This document shows, piece after piece, positions 10,912-21,699 of a stretch of 64,000 nt of DNA. The notes under the pieces were generated by a model. It worked only from the letters and a program-made list of their open reading frames with translations. It did not search any database and was not told the origin of the DNA. How positions within the stretch are numbered: position 1 is the first letter of the stretch; each line of letters starts with the position of its first letter. The stretch spans positions 61,904 to 125,903 of the forward strand of contig JAKCPI010026210.1 of assembly GCA_023213315.1 (NCBI GenBank), given 5' to 3'. This stretch comes from Euborellia annulipes (Eukaryota > Arthropoda > Insecta > Dermaptera > Anisolabididae). The position numbers and the translations under genes were made by a program.

Positions 10912-11325
10912 TAACTGGATATGGCTGATGTGAATGTATTCAAGGGATGATAATTAGGCAGCCAAACACAAAAAAAACAAAAATTTTTTATTTTTCTCTG
11001 TCGACTTAACCGATTCGGTTAAAAAACAGCAAACGCCTAACTAGAATTGTAAAATAATTTATAAAAGGCCTATCTTGTAATTTTGTTGTGGAATCCTTTG
11101 TTGTTTACAGTTGTTAAAATTCTTATAGATATTCATATTATTTTGATGTATCATCAGTATTTATTTGTGTATCAATATCTATATATGATATGCTATATCC
11201 ATCTAAGCTTATGACTTTTCTATCTGTCCTGATGATGAGCGCGATGAGCGTTCGAAACGTCGACAGAGAAAAATAAAAAATTTTTGTTTTTTTTGTGTTT
11301 GGCTGCCTAATTATCATCCCTTGAA
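10912..11325. mobile_element. Penelope-like palindrome P4 with intact hammerhead-like core
   Basis: Outer arms (about 10935-10990 and 11258-11325) are inverted copies including AGGGATGATAATTAGGCAGC. A perfect 13-bp duplication, TATATTCATTATA (10899-10911, 11326-11338), bounds it. A left extension contains GGATATGGCTGATGTG, comparable to those of P1, P2, P10 and P11. The loop is unique AT-rich DNA. No reverse transcriptase or GIY-YIG domain is encoded, so this is a truncated, inverted terminal repeat typical of Penelope insertion products. Confidence 0.8.
11222..11268 (+). ncRNA. Hammerhead-like ribozyme motif of P4
   Basis: Helix I TCTGTC/GACAGA (6 bp) encloses CTGATGA, one spacer base (T), helix II GAGCGC/GCGTTC, then GAA, helix III AC/GT with no loop, and C at the cleavage position. 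Every invariant core residue is present. The extra base after the heptamer departs from the canonical core. Helix III of 2 bp matches the minimal hammerheads reported in Penelope-like elements, which generally act as dimers. Activity is inferred, not shown. Confidence 0.65.
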
Positions 11326-11338
11326 TATATTCATTATA

Positions 11339-11822
11339 GCTCTCGGGCCTTGGTGTAGTTTCTAGCGTGCTGGCCCTTTATACCAAGGGTCGCGTGCTCG
11401 ATTTTTGGATACGAAATCGCATAAATAAATATACCTGGACCCAAGGACGGATCCAGAGGTGTTTCTCGGAGGGGGGGGTAATCTGGTGTGACTGGTCGCA
11501 CAGCACACAATTTTTTTCTTAATTTCGGTAATTTAAAGACAAATTCTGTACTTGTTTGCCAGAATATAAATACAAATCGTTTAAGTATTAATTTTTAAAA
11601 TTTTACATTAAAAATAAATTTTTTTGCGAAAAAAAGTATTTTTTTTTTTTTTCAAATCTCGGGGGGGGGGGAAGTAATTACCCTTTTACCCCCCTTGTAT
11701 CCGCCCTTGCCTGGACCCTAAATATATATATTGATAAAATATGAGACTCGTAAAGACTTATATGACCTGAGTTGCCGAAAAGAATGTGAGTGTGTGGGAA
11801 AAAAGTGCGAGTGTTTAAAAAA
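11339..11822 (+). mobile_element. SINE-1 copy split by a hAT MITE
   Basis: Starts CTCGGGCCTTGGTGTAG (A box), continues to CCTGGACC at 11441, resumes at 11710 after the MITE, and ends with GCCGAAAAGAATGTGAG and an A-run. It abuts the right duplication of Penelope palindrome P4, and its A-tail runs into an HPE hairpin. Confidence 0.8.
11442..11709. mobile_element. hAT-like MITE, family 1, second copy
   Basis: Ends CAAGGACGGATCC and GTATCCGCCCTTG, with perfect 8-bp duplication CCTGGACC (11434-11441, 11710-11717). The duplicated octamer is native SINE-1 sequence, so the insertion is certain and younger than the SINE. Very similar to 226-503. Confidence 0.9.
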
Positions 11823-13262
11823 AAAAATCTGGTGTGACTGGCGCACAGTACACAATTTTCTCATATATTCGGTAATCGAAAGTTCTCTTCTGTGCTTGTC
11901 ACACCAGATTTTTCGTGTTGACATATATTTAGTTTCCGACAGTACGGTACATTCGAATTTCAAGATGTAAAATTTATAAGTATGGAAAAATATTTATATT
12001 TTGTTACCATGGCAACCATTTCTCCTATCTTTTCTATGGAGTACAAGAGTAAAGTGGTCTTCAGAAGATTTCAATGACAAAATAAGAATATACATTTTAA
12101 AGAGAATCTAAAAAATAATTGATTTTTGAATAAAAAAAAATCGTTGGAGCGAATTTAGAGAAAATCGAAAAAAACTGAAAAAGGTCTTCAGTAGAGTACT
12201 AGTACTCTTTGGCCGATTTTGTTCAAAAGCTTCGTGTTACGTCCCATGGCGGTGCTTAACTTAAATATAAAATTTCAACCTCGTAGCTCTTTTCGTTCTA
12301 GAGATATTTTGTTCACAGACACACTCATAGACAGACCATGTCGCGAAAACAACTTTTTTGGATTCAGGGGACCCTCAAAACGTGTATATTAGGGTGGCCG
12401 CAAAAACCAAAATTTTTTAATTTCTTTCGGCCGAACCTCCTAAAAGTTGTCTTTTGGCTAGAAAATGATAATGCCAAAGTTTTAGCTAAATTGGGTAACG
12501 TTAACCCGTGCCTCATCGGGGTTAAAATTTTGAAAAAGTGCGATTTTATATAAAAATTCGCAGTTTTTACTTCATAAAACGAAAACAAAGTATCGTAGAA
12601 AAATGAATCTTGGCTCATTTCATAGCAAATTTAATTCTCTTGAGGTTTTATAATAACCATTTTTTCATTAAAACTTAGAGATTTTTTTTTTTTTTTTTTT
12701 TATTTCTCGGCTGTAGCTTGCGCCATTCAGCCCTTCAAACTTATAGATTTAGTGATATTTACAAATTAGCATTTCGGTTTCCAGTCTAAGGGGAGGCGCG
12801 AATATTGGCCACCAAGATAAATTTTCCAAATGATTGCTCGTTTTATAAATAAAATAATTTAGAAGATTCTGGGACGGAGTTTTTAATTAAAATAATAAAT
12901 ATGAATAAATTATTTTTATATAAATTTATATTTTTAAGTATTAAAAATTTTTGTTTTTGTATTATTTTATTAAATGTGTGGGGGAGGGGGCGTCATACGA
13001 TTAAATATTTTTAAGGGAGGCGTTGAAACATAAAGTTTGGAAACCAGTGAAGCCAAATGAATAGAAAAGATTGAAAAATAGCGTTGATAGGGGGATGAAG
13101 GGTTGATTATTTAAGAAAGGCCTTGGAATATTCCAAATCACTTGTTGACATTCTTTTCGAACTGTAAAAATAGTTAGATTAGAGCAAAAAGAATTTTTTT
13201 ACTTTTAATAAAAAGGGAATTGTTATTTTCATCTGTTTTATTCCTATACAAAGAGATAAGAG

Positions 13263-13430
13263 AGGCGAATCTCTCGTTCAGTTGAGTCGAGTGCGTTGCC
13301 GGCCTACAGGCGCTGCTATCTTTTTTGTGTTTAAACTGAATCAAAGTGAATAATTAATATAGTGTAACCCACCCTGGCCACTCCGTCAGCAAACACACCC
13401 TCTTGAATGTCTTATTAAAGGTAATTATGC
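13263..13430 (+). promoter_or_regulatory. Possible initiator and untranslated first exon
   Basis: An arthropod-type initiator match (GTTCAGTTGAGTCG) is followed by GC-richer sequence and a splice-donor match, TTAAAGGTAATT (about 13416-13427). It has no start codon with a long frame, so if real it is a 5' untranslated exon. It lies in the loop of the foldback element and could be captured host DNA. A similar arrangement occurs at 47520-47688. Weak evidence. Confidence 0.2.
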
Positions 13431-13574
13431 ATTTTAACGTTGAAAAAAAATAATAGAAACAAATAATTCGACTGCGAAAAACGATTATTTTGAATATGAA
13501 ATTAAATATTTTGTATTTCACTAAGGGTAGAGGGAGAATATAAGGGGGAGGGGGAGTGTAGGTGTCATTGAAAA

Positions 13575-13800
13575 AAAATTAGTTTTTTATTTTCTAATTC
13601 ACACTCACACACACACATTCACACACTCTTTTCGGCAACTCAGGCCATGTAAGAGTTTATACGATAACCGTTATTAATTAATAATATACATATTGGGGGT
13701 CCAGGCATTCAATTTAGGCCATTTGGTATCGATTTCGGACTGCCAGGGGTTCGGTATAGAAGGTAGACACGCTACTACCAACTACACCAAGCCTGAGGGC
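13575..13800 (-). mobile_element. SINE-1 copy in foldback loop
   Basis: Minus strand matches SINE-1: CTCAGGCTTGGTGTAG head, B-box region, AACGGTTATCG motif, GCCGAAAAGAGTGTGTG and a degraded A-tail. The body has small deletions. Confidence 0.75.
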
Positions 13801-14655
13801 ATTTTTAAATCAAATTGGATTAAGGGTTGAAAATTAAAATAAAATAATTTCAAAATAAAATAAAAATTAAAATAATTATTTATAAATGTATTCGAATTAT
13901 TTTGAGAGTAATTTCTTGGTGAAGGCTCGCATTTCCTTAAAGGGGGGTGGGAAGGCATTAACCGGGGGGGGGGGTTAATGCCCCACCCCCTCTATTGCAT
14001 AAAGATATTAATGTTTTTTAATACTTTTTTTTAATACTAAAATATATAAATTTATATAAAAATATTTTTTTTATTTATTCATATTTATTATTTTAATTAA
14101 AAACTCCGTCCCAGAATTTTCTAAATTATTTTATTTATAAAACGAGCAATCATTTGGAAAATTGATCTTGGTGGCCAATATTCGCGCCTCCCCTTAGACT
14201 GGTCCGCGCCTCACAATTTGAAAAACGCTGGTCTCTATTGTAATTTTCCACTTATTTTGCAGAAAGAGCAATATATCAAAACCGAAATGCTAATTCGTAA
14301 ATATCACTAAATCTATAAGTTTTAATGAAAAAATGGTTATTATAAAACCTCAAGAGAATTAAATTTGCTATGAAATGAGCCAAGATTCATTTTTCTACGA
14401 TACTTTGTTTTCGTTTTATGAATTAAAAACTGCGAATTTTTAGATAAAATCGCACTTGTTCAAAATTTTAACCCCCATGAGGCACGGGTTAAAGTTAGCT
14501 AAAACTTTGGCATTATTATTTTCTAGTCAAAAGACAACTTTTAGGAGGTTCGGCCGAAAGAAATTAAAAAATTTTGTTTTATGCGGCCACCCTAGTGTAT
14601 ATCCATCAAAATCTCGACATCGAATTTTGTGTGCTGTGGGACCAGTCAAACCAGA

Positions 14656-15358
14656 TTTTTCCAGTTTAATTCTAGTACAGTTAGCAAAAAAAAATTATTC
14701 AGTTTCTGATTTCAAATTTTAATTGCAGATTTTGGGGGATTTCTAAAAAATAATTTATTATAAAATAAATCAAGTGGAAGTTTAATAAAACTAATACCAG
14801 TAAACATTTCTTGCGATACACTTGTCATCGACATCTCACATGTCTATATAAGCCTCAATCAAACGACGTTAATCTTTTGTGAACGATTGAGATTCATTTT
14901 TTCCACCAATATTTCTCGATGGATTAGTTTGTGTCTGGTTTTGAATTCCCTGTCAGTATCCGCTTTAAAACGTCATCATCAAACTTCGGTCTGACTAAAT
15001 CCCAGGGTTTAAATCACTTTAATCAAATTTGTATTAAATTTCTTAAACCGATAGAATAGTACCTCAGCAAAAAAAAAAAAAGAAAAATTGCTCATTCGCT
15101 TGTATATCTGTCATAACTAGAGACCGGATTTTAAGCAAAATGCTTATTGCTCAATTTTATAAGTAACCATTAGATATTTAATTTCTATACTAATTAGGAA
15201 AAACTAAGTGTATTGAGATTGCATTTTTTATGCTTTTTTTGAGTTTTCATGCTTTTTTTCCCTTTCGTGCTTATTTGAACTTATTTTACGAATATTTATA
15301 ATTTTTTTTTTTTTTTTATTAAAAACCACACTTTTTTCCCATTCACACAGGCATACAC
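14656..15358. other. AT-rich stretch, no gene seen
   Basis: No element boundaries recognised. 15220-15340 holds simple T-rich sequence with repeats of ATGCTTTTTT that resume after the next element at about 15580-15660. Confidence 0.4.
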
Positions 15359-15561
15359 CAGGGATGTATATAAGGGGGAGAGGGCCCCCCTCCCCCCAAA
15401 AAAAAAAATTTTCCAAAAACCCCGCAGTGCGAAAAAATATAGCCATGTAAAAAAAAATTTTTCCGCAGGGTGAAAAAATTTGGTTCCGCAAAAACAAAAT
15501 TTTTCGCAGGGCGGGACGGAATAAATTTAGTTTCTTTAAAAAAAAATTGTATACGCCATTG
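15359..15561. mobile_element. hAT-like MITE, degenerate
   Basis: Ends CAGGGATGTATATA and TTGTATACGCCATTG are imperfect inverted repeats. The interior alternates G/C runs and GCAGGGCG/CCGCA motifs like those at 17668-18013 and 36720-36900. The flanking octamers (GCATACAC, GTATGAGT) agree only partly, so boundaries are tentative. Confidence 0.5.
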
Positions 15562-15664
15562 GTATGAGTAAAAATTGCTTATGATATGCTTTTTTTCAAC
15601 TTTTATGCTTATTTAATAACTTTTTATTCAAGTTTTTTATGCTTTTTTAAGCACTTTTTTTCCA

Positions 15665-16350
15665 TTTTTACTTTCTCTTACCTATGTATATATGTAATAT
15701 ATATATAGAGAGAAAGTATTGGTTTCATGTCAAAAATTCGATGTCGAGATTTTGATGGATCTTCACGTTTTGAGGTCCCCTGAATCCAAAAAAGTGGTTT
15801 TCGCGACATGGTCTGTCTGTGGGTGGGTGGGTGGGTGGGTGGGTGGGTGGGTGTGTGTTCAATTTTAAGCATGAAGGAATTGAGCTATGAGGCTGAAATT
15901 TTATATTTAAGTTAAACACCGCCCGGGACCGGAAAAATAAGCTTTTAATCAAAATCGGCCAAAGATTACTAGTACTTTACTGATGCACTTTTTCAGTTTT
16001 TTTCGATTTTCTCAAAATTTGCTCCAACGATTTTTTTTTAAATTCAAAAATCAATTATTTTTCAGATGCTCTTTAAAATGTATATTCTCATTTTGCGATT
16101 GAAATCTTCTGAAGACCACTTTACTCTTGTATTTCATAGGAAAGATAGTAGAAATGGTTGCCATGGTAACAAAATATAAATATTTTCCCATACTTATAAA
16201 TTTTACATCTGAATTCAAATGTTCCGTACTGTCGGAAACTAAATATATGTCGACACAAAAAATCTGGTGTGACAAGCACAGTACACAACTTTCGATTACC
16301 GAAGGTAAGAGAAAGTTGTGTGCTGTGCGCCAGTCACACCAGATTTTTTT
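15665..16350 (+). mobile_element. HPE element, full length
   Basis: Complete copy: left hairpin starting ACTTTCTCTTACCT, the conserved ATTCGATGTCGAGATTTTG segment, a GTGG microsatellite in place of TG, the core palindrome, GGTTGCCATGGTAAC, then a right hairpin closing CAGTCACACCAGATTTTT. The subterminal GGTAAGAGAAAGT is the inverse of the left terminus. It begins and ends in T-runs without a longer duplication. Confidence 0.85.
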
Positions 16351-16439
16351 AATGCTTTTTTGTCCGCTCTTTAGTCATAACCCAAGTCTGGTCTCTGAAC
16401 CTTTGACTTTTCATTTAAACTTGAAAGTTTTCTTTTATA

Positions 16440-16643
16440 CAGTCAGAGACAATATTAAGTCCCACCCATGCGTTTTCTACTTGTGATTATTTCATTGATT
16501 TTATAAAAGAAAATAAAAATTTTCTAGGTTTGAACCATGAAAGTTTCCATTAAAAAATATAGACTCTATAATATTTTTGTAAAAACAATGAAATAATCTT
16601 AAGTAGAAAACGCATGGATGGGACTTAATATTGTACCTTGATT
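16440..16643. mobile_element. Tc1/mariner-like MITE, family A
   Basis: Arms CAATATTAAGTCCCACCCAT and its inverse, with AGTAGAAAACGCATGG, converge on a short AT-rich centre. A TA precedes the left end (CAGTCAGAGAC). The right terminus is degraded. Better copies are at 27642-28764 and 53933-54142. Confidence 0.75.
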
Positions 16644-16704
16644 TCTAAATCATAGGTTCTGTTAGGAAACTTTATTCCAGAAATATTATAAATATGACTG
16701 CTTA

Positions 16705-16790
16705 AAATCTGGTATGATTGACACCATACCACACAACTTTCTTTTACTTTCGGTAATAAAAATCATTGTGTGGTTTTAGGGAATTAGAAA
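16705..16790 (-). mobile_element. HPE right-hairpin remnant
   Basis: TTAAAATCTGGTATGATTGA, then ACACAACTTTCTTTTACTTTC and a partial returning arm. The closing part is lost. Confidence 0.45.
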
Positions 16791-17311
16791 ACTTTTGTTT
16801 TTCTAAATTCTTTATATTCACCAAAAAAGACAAATCATTTTTATTTTATTGGTCCACTAGTTTTGTATTTTGTCTCACCCCCCATACTCTCTCTTTGAGA
16901 TAAAATTCTAAATAAAAAGTTTAAATTAGATTGAAATTCAAGATTAAACTCCCTTAAGAACAACTCCTAACCAAAGGAAGAGAAAAAAAAAATTTTCTTC
17001 AATATTCTTGACAATTTAATAAAAAGTCTTGAATAAATTTATTCCACTATATTATTTTATAACACTTTTAAAATGCAATATTTCTTGAGGAGGGTTGAAA
17101 AATTTTAAAATTGCAAATGAACAACAATCATTTAATATTTCTTTGTTCTATTATTTTATTTAAATATATAAGAATTTGATAAAGAATTATTCCTAATCAG
17201 TAGCCGTTGGGACTAGTTGAAACATTATAAGTAGGTAAAGATAATTAATTAATAAAATAAAACACTTCAATTTATTAATTCATAAATTGAAACATACCAC
17301 CAAGTGTTTTA
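16791..17311. other. AT-rich stretch, no feature seen
   Basis: No repeat or coding signal recognised up to the TA at the left end of the Tigger-like element. Confidence 0.5.
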
Positions 17312-18063
17312 CAGTAAAACAAAACCCCTCTTAACCGACCTGGTCGGTACCGAGATCCTGGCCGGTTAATCAAAGGTTTATTCATTTTCATCACACATTT
17401 TCGTTTTCCTAACTCGCTCATTTTGTTCAAGAGATCTCAAGCCTATGTAGTAAAAAAATAGACAGGGAAGCAAGCGAGTAAACAAACTCGGAAACTCTAT
17501 CCCCTCCCTCTTCACAATCTGAACAAGCTCTTCTTCTTCTTCTTCTGTCCTCCCCTGATTATTCCCGCGGTGCGGGGTCGGCAGACGGAACAAGCATATT
17601 GCACAATATTGCTCCACACAGTTAAATTAAAATTCAAAAAAAGTAATTTATATTTAATACTAATGGGCAGGGCCGAAACTAGAAGATTCTTTAGGGGGGG
17701 GGGGGCAAAATTTAATTTGCCGCCCCCTCCTTAAAATTTTCCCTGATCTCAAAAATTCGCGGAACCAGATTTTCCCGTCCGAAAAAATATTTTACCTTTT
17801 TTTTTAGAGACGCAAAATTTTTGCCACCCGCGGAACCAAAATTTTTTTTCGCGTGCCGCCCGCGGAACATTTTCTCTTGCGCGGAACCAAAATTTTTTCC
17901 CGTCCGGAAAAATATTTTACTTTTAACCAAAAATTTTTAGCTTTCTTTAATTGCCGCCCCCCTGATATCTGCCGTCCGGGCACGTGCACCCCCCCCCCCT
18001 AGATCCGGCCCTGCTAATGGGATAGGCCGGTAGATCCGAAGCCGGATAAGAGGGATTTTACTG
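17312..18063. mobile_element. Tigger/pogo-like element, non-autonomous
   Basis: Starts CAGTAAAACAAAACCCCTC and ends AGAGGGATTTTACTG between TA dinucleotides. Subterminal CCGACCTGG and GGCCGGT motifs are typical of this group. The interior (TCACACATTTTCG, GAAGCAAGCGAGTAAACAAA) matches the copy at 29717-30262. A minus-strand open frame at 17378-17617 has an acidic run but no DDE motif, so no transposase is claimed. A hAT-like MITE is inserted near the right end. Confidence 0.75.
17668..18013. mobile_element. hAT-like MITE, family 2, inside Tigger
   Basis: Ends CAGGGCCGAAACTAG and CTAGATCCGGCCCTG with perfect 8-bp duplication CTAATGGG (17660-17667, 18014-18021). The interior repeats CGCGGAACCAAAATTTTT blocks in tandem and inverted forms. 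Open frames across it simply follow these blocks. Confidence 0.88.
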
Positions 18064-18604
18064 TATTTATTTATTAATTTATATTGATTAATCTTTACAT
18101 ACGAATAATAACATATAAGTATGTGACATTTTATAATCTCTAAAGTTTATTTTTATTATCTTCATCATCTCTTTCTTCATTTTATATATTTCCGTATTGA
18201 TTTGTTGGATGAAAGAGAAAATGGCTGTTTATCTTTCCCTAAAATTGCTTTCTTACGATATAGAACTCTCATTTGGTCATCAAAAAGGGTGACCATCTTT
18301 TATCTCCATCTCCCCTAAAGAAGATTCAACGGGGGAGATATATACGACTTGAAACTTGAAATAACGACGACGCCTTGAAAATATGTGACCCGTTTGGCCG
18401 ACATTATGCATTCATATTAACACTCTTCGTTCATTTACCCTCTCGTTTTTGACTAACAATTTATTTAAATGAATCTGGACCAAATTTAAATGCTAAATTT
18501 CGAAAAATTATTTTAAAAAATACCCATTAAATATATCCGAGCTTATCACCTTTATTCCTGCATTCTATTTACTTCTACTGTACATCCATATTTACCTTTT
18601 CTTA
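18064..18604. other. Unique sequence, no gene seen
   Basis: Not recognisably repeated. 18180-18440 is GC-richer (GGGGGAGATATATACGAC, ATATGTGACCCGTTTGG) and could be conserved non-coding DNA. Confidence 0.4.
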
Positions 18605-19168
18605 CCTATGTTTTGAGGGCAAAATATGCTTTTGAACAAAATCGGCCAAAAAATACTAGTACTTAATTGAAGTACTTTTTCCAGTTTTTTTCGATTTTCT
18701 CAAAATTGGTTCTAATTATTTTAATTAAAATTCATAAATCAACTATTTCTTAGATGCTCTTTAAACAGTATGTTAGTAAAAATTTTCGTGAAAATTGTTT
18801 GAAGTACACTTTACTGATGTAATATTTCAGTTTTTTCAAATTCACTTACCGGCTCTTCCTTCCATAGAGCCAATGTTGAATCCCTAAGGGGATTTGCATG
18901 TTAATTTCAATTCAAAAGGGGGCCCCTTTGGAACTTTTTACACATTTAAAAAACATTTTTCCAATTCTTAGGAAATTTTGTATTTATTTAGGATTCTCTA
19001 TTGTGTATAAAATACCTAAATATGAGATTAAAATTTTGAAAAATATCCATAGTTTATTTCAAGCAGTTTTTTTACTTATGAAACGCAAGTGGTCAAATTT
19101 GGAACTAATATGCTATGGGAAACTAAATATATCTCGACACAAAAAAATCCAGTCACTCTAGATTTTTT
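18605..19168 (+). mobile_element. HPE subfamily B, 5'-truncated
   Basis: Runs from GCTTTTGAACAAAATCGGCC through a degenerate core palindrome and into the B-specific body (AATTTCAATTCAAAAGGGGG, GAGATTAAAATTTTGAAAAA). It ends ATCTCGACAC and a collapsed hairpin (CAGTCACTCTAGATTTTTT). The open frame at 18898-19161 is incidental. Confidence 0.7.
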
Positions 19169-20462
19169 TATCACTTTATTCATTCCCTTCGCTGTGCTAT
19201 GAATTTTATGATTATTTTCTAAGCCCAGAAGTTGGACGAACTTAAAGGGATTAAATAAAAAATTTTATTTATATTATTAACGTTGAAGAAAGTGACCTGG
19301 CCCCGAAACATCCCTAGTAGAAAAAAATATATTTTTTTCATTACTTGTGCTAACTCCTTTTCACAATTTCAAAATCTAGCCACGAAACAAATTGTATTTA
19401 ATTTAATAAAATAATAACAGAGGGCAAACTTTTGAAACTGACTGTAGCATATTAATAACTTCTAAAAATGTTTTTAATGAGGGAAAATAATAATATGAAG
19501 TTGATATATTGAATAAAATAACATTTTAAACATTTAAAGGTTGAAATACAAAAAAAGGTCGAAGTTGTTGATTAATTTAGAATTAATTAGTTAACAAAAT
19601 TTTTTATTTACATACCTAAAATCAAAAAAATAATGTTTTAATCATATTGTCGCATAAACTTTCAAATATGTTGTGTGTGAATGCCGTAGGGTCTGAAACA
19701 TACTGTATACCAGACGTGGTAATGTTGGTTGGTTGGTTGGGGTCTCGGGCGTTTATTACATTAAAGGCTCCCTCCGTCCCTCTTTCTACAAGGGAAGGTG
19801 GCATCATAATCCGATATGTACACTCCTGATTAGATTACCTCCCTCTGCTTGATTGGACTGACTGTGAACCAACCAGTTTAATAATTTATTTCTTCTAACA
19901 ACATAGTTTGATATAAAATTGAGATTTCAATCAATTAAATAAACATTTTTTAATACGTAATGCACATTTCGAAACCCATCCGAAATGAATTTTAATGTCG
20001 AAATGTGTATTAACAATTGTAAGTGCTTGGAAAATTATAATCTAATTTAGTTTTTTAATTTGCATATATAGGTCCTAAGGCTAATAGTTTAAAAATTTAT
20101 AATTGAAGGGGTTGGACGCAGATACCCATAAATACTTATATAGTTCTTAGATATTTCAATTTTAAACTTTGGAAAAATCCATAAATTTTAAATATAACTA
20201 TTATTGACAAAAAAGCCTTATATTTGTGGGTTAGCATTATGTTGCAAATGCTAACCTCAATGTGTTAGGTTTGACGTTGCTCTTTTTCTCGGACGTTCCT
20301 CTGGATGGTAGGCGAATGGATTTTCAAAAAATTATAGAAATTTATTATTAGAGGTTTTTATTTTTAGATTTTCGATGATGACCAAATTTTGACATCAATG
20401 TGTTAGTTTAGAGGTTAGTTTAGATGTAAGATTTTGGTAACCAACACAAAACTAATACTTAC
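19169..20462. other. AT-rich stretch with one hammerhead-like remnant
   Basis: Mostly featureless. At about 19283-19325 AAGTGACCTGGCCCCGAAACATCCC loosely resembles a Penelope hammerhead 3' half but lacks the heptamer. A short GGTT run is at 19729-19740. Confidence 0.35.
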
Positions 20463-20633
20463 CCATTTTTCATAATTTGAGACATTATTATCAGTTTTAG
20501 GGTCAACATCTGTTAGAGAATAGTCAGGATTTTCATTAGTGTTATCGTCCACATCTGACCATCTATGTTCCGACAAAGAAGTCATCCTGACAAAGTATGA
20601 AACTTGCCACCAAGGGATAGTACTGTTTTGCAC
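20463..20633 (-). CDS. Candidate internal exon, unknown protein
   Basis: A minus-strand segment of exactly 57 codons without a stop, preceded by an acceptor-like TTTTTAG and followed by a strong donor, GTAAGTATT. Both borders are phase 0. The peptide begins VQNSTIPWWQVSYF and becomes acidic (WSDVDDNTNENPDYSLTDVD). No domain is recognised. The acidic, Asp/Asn-rich stretch resembles linkers in transposon-encoded proteins, and a shared repeat lies just upstream at 20676-20752, so it could be part of a decayed element gene rather than a host gene. Confidence 0.35.
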
Positions 20634-20675
20634 CTAAAAAGTCTAAACTGTCAGCTAGAAGTAAGACAATTCCTC

Positions 20676-20752
20676 TACTGTCAGAGCACTCTAATGGCAA
20701 TATCAGGCTGAGAAACAATTTGTACAGCTAGTACAGAGCTTTGCTCAATTGA
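20676..20752 (-). repeat. Copy of a short interspersed repeat (pair with 38709)
   Basis: Minus strand reads TCAATTGAGCAAAGCTCTGT onward through CAGCCTGATATTGCCATTAG and matches 38709-38783 (+) at most positions. Both copies stay open in one frame (SIEQ-SVL-...-VSQPDIAIRVL then stop), so this may be the end of an element-encoded protein. Confidence 0.5.
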
Positions 20753-20944
20753 TACGGCCGACTCCTACAAATAATTTTTCCAAGTTGTGGGAGAAGGGTT
20801 TTGGCCAATTCAAGGGGTGTCTCCGTCCTGTGATTTCGGGGGTCCTAGTCTTGATTATTTAAATTCATCATACAATGCAGGAATTTCTAGCCCCCAAAGA
20901 ACACTAAGCTAAGATTGGCACTTCTTCAAGCTAGTATTTTTTCC

Positions 20945-21630
20945 TTTTTACTTTCTCTTACCTATGTATATATGTAATATATATATAGAGAGAAAGTATT
21001 GGATTCATGTCAAAAATTCGATGTCGAGATTTTGATGGATCTTCACGTTTTGAGGTCCCCTGAATGCAAAAAAGTGGTTTTCGCGACATGGTCTGTCTGT
21101 GTGTGTGTGTGTGTGTGTGTCTGTGTGTGTGTGTGTGTGTTCAATTTTAAGCATGAAGGAATTGAGCTACGAGGTTGAAATTTTATATTTAAGTTAAACA
21201 CCCCCCGGGACCGGAAAAATAAGCTTTTAATCAAAATCGGCCAAAGAGTACTAGTACTTTACTGATGTACTTTTTCAGTTTTTTTCGATTTTCTCAAAAA
21301 TCGCTCTAACGATTTTGATTAAAATTCAAAAATCAATTATTTTTTAGATGCTCTTTCAAATGTATATTCTCGTTTTGCCCTCAAAATTGTTTGAAGCACA
21401 CTTTACTCTTGTGCTTCATAGAGAAGATAGGAGAAATGGTTGCCATGGTAACAAAATATAAATATTTTCCCATACTTATAAATTTTACATCTGAATTCAA
21501 ATATTCCCTACTGCCGGGAACTAAATACATGTCGACACAAAAAATCTGGTGTGACAAGCACAGTTCACAACTTTCGATTACCGAAGGTAAGAGAAAGTTG
21601 TGTGCTGTGCGCCAGTCACACCAGATTTTT
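20945..21630 (+). mobile_element. HPE element, full length
   Basis: Complete copy with a long TG/TCTG microsatellite at about 21097-21140, the AGTACTAGTACT palindrome at 21248 and an intact right hairpin (21537-21630) closing GCGCCAGTCACACCAGATTTTT. The 14-bp ACTTTCTCTTACCT at the left end has its inverse at about 21584-21597. Confidence 0.88.
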
Positions 21631-21699
21631 AAATACCTATTCAAATCATGGAACATGATTTTAAAAAGTTTTATTTTCTTTTTAAGTCTTTCGACATTT

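Larger units (their letters stand above)
12390..14594. mobile_element. Long-arm foldback element
   Basis: Begins TAGGGTGGCCGC and ends GCGGCCACCCTA, with a perfect 8-bp duplication GTGTATAT (12382-12389, 14595-14602). The outer arms (about 12390-12770 and 14280-14594) are inverted copies. An inner arm pair (about 12781-12960 and 14040-14206) starts AGTCTAAGGGGAGGCGCGAA. The central loop of about 1 kb carries a SINE-1 copy and non-repeated DNA with a promoter/donor-like segment. No transposase is seen. The 8-bp duplication is compatible with hAT mobilisation, but the arm length is foldback-like. Confidence 0.8.
11823..14655 (-). mobile_element. HPE copy split by a 2.2-kb foldback
   Basis: Right hairpin at 11823-11912 (AAAAATCTGGTGTGACTGGC to CACACCAGATTTTT), body to 12389, then a foldback insertion (12390-14594), then the expected continuation CCATCAAAATCTCGACATCG at 14603. 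A second hairpin remnant (GTCAAACCAGATTTTT) follows at about 14645. Removing the foldback and one GTGTATAT restores the family consensus. Confidence 0.8.
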
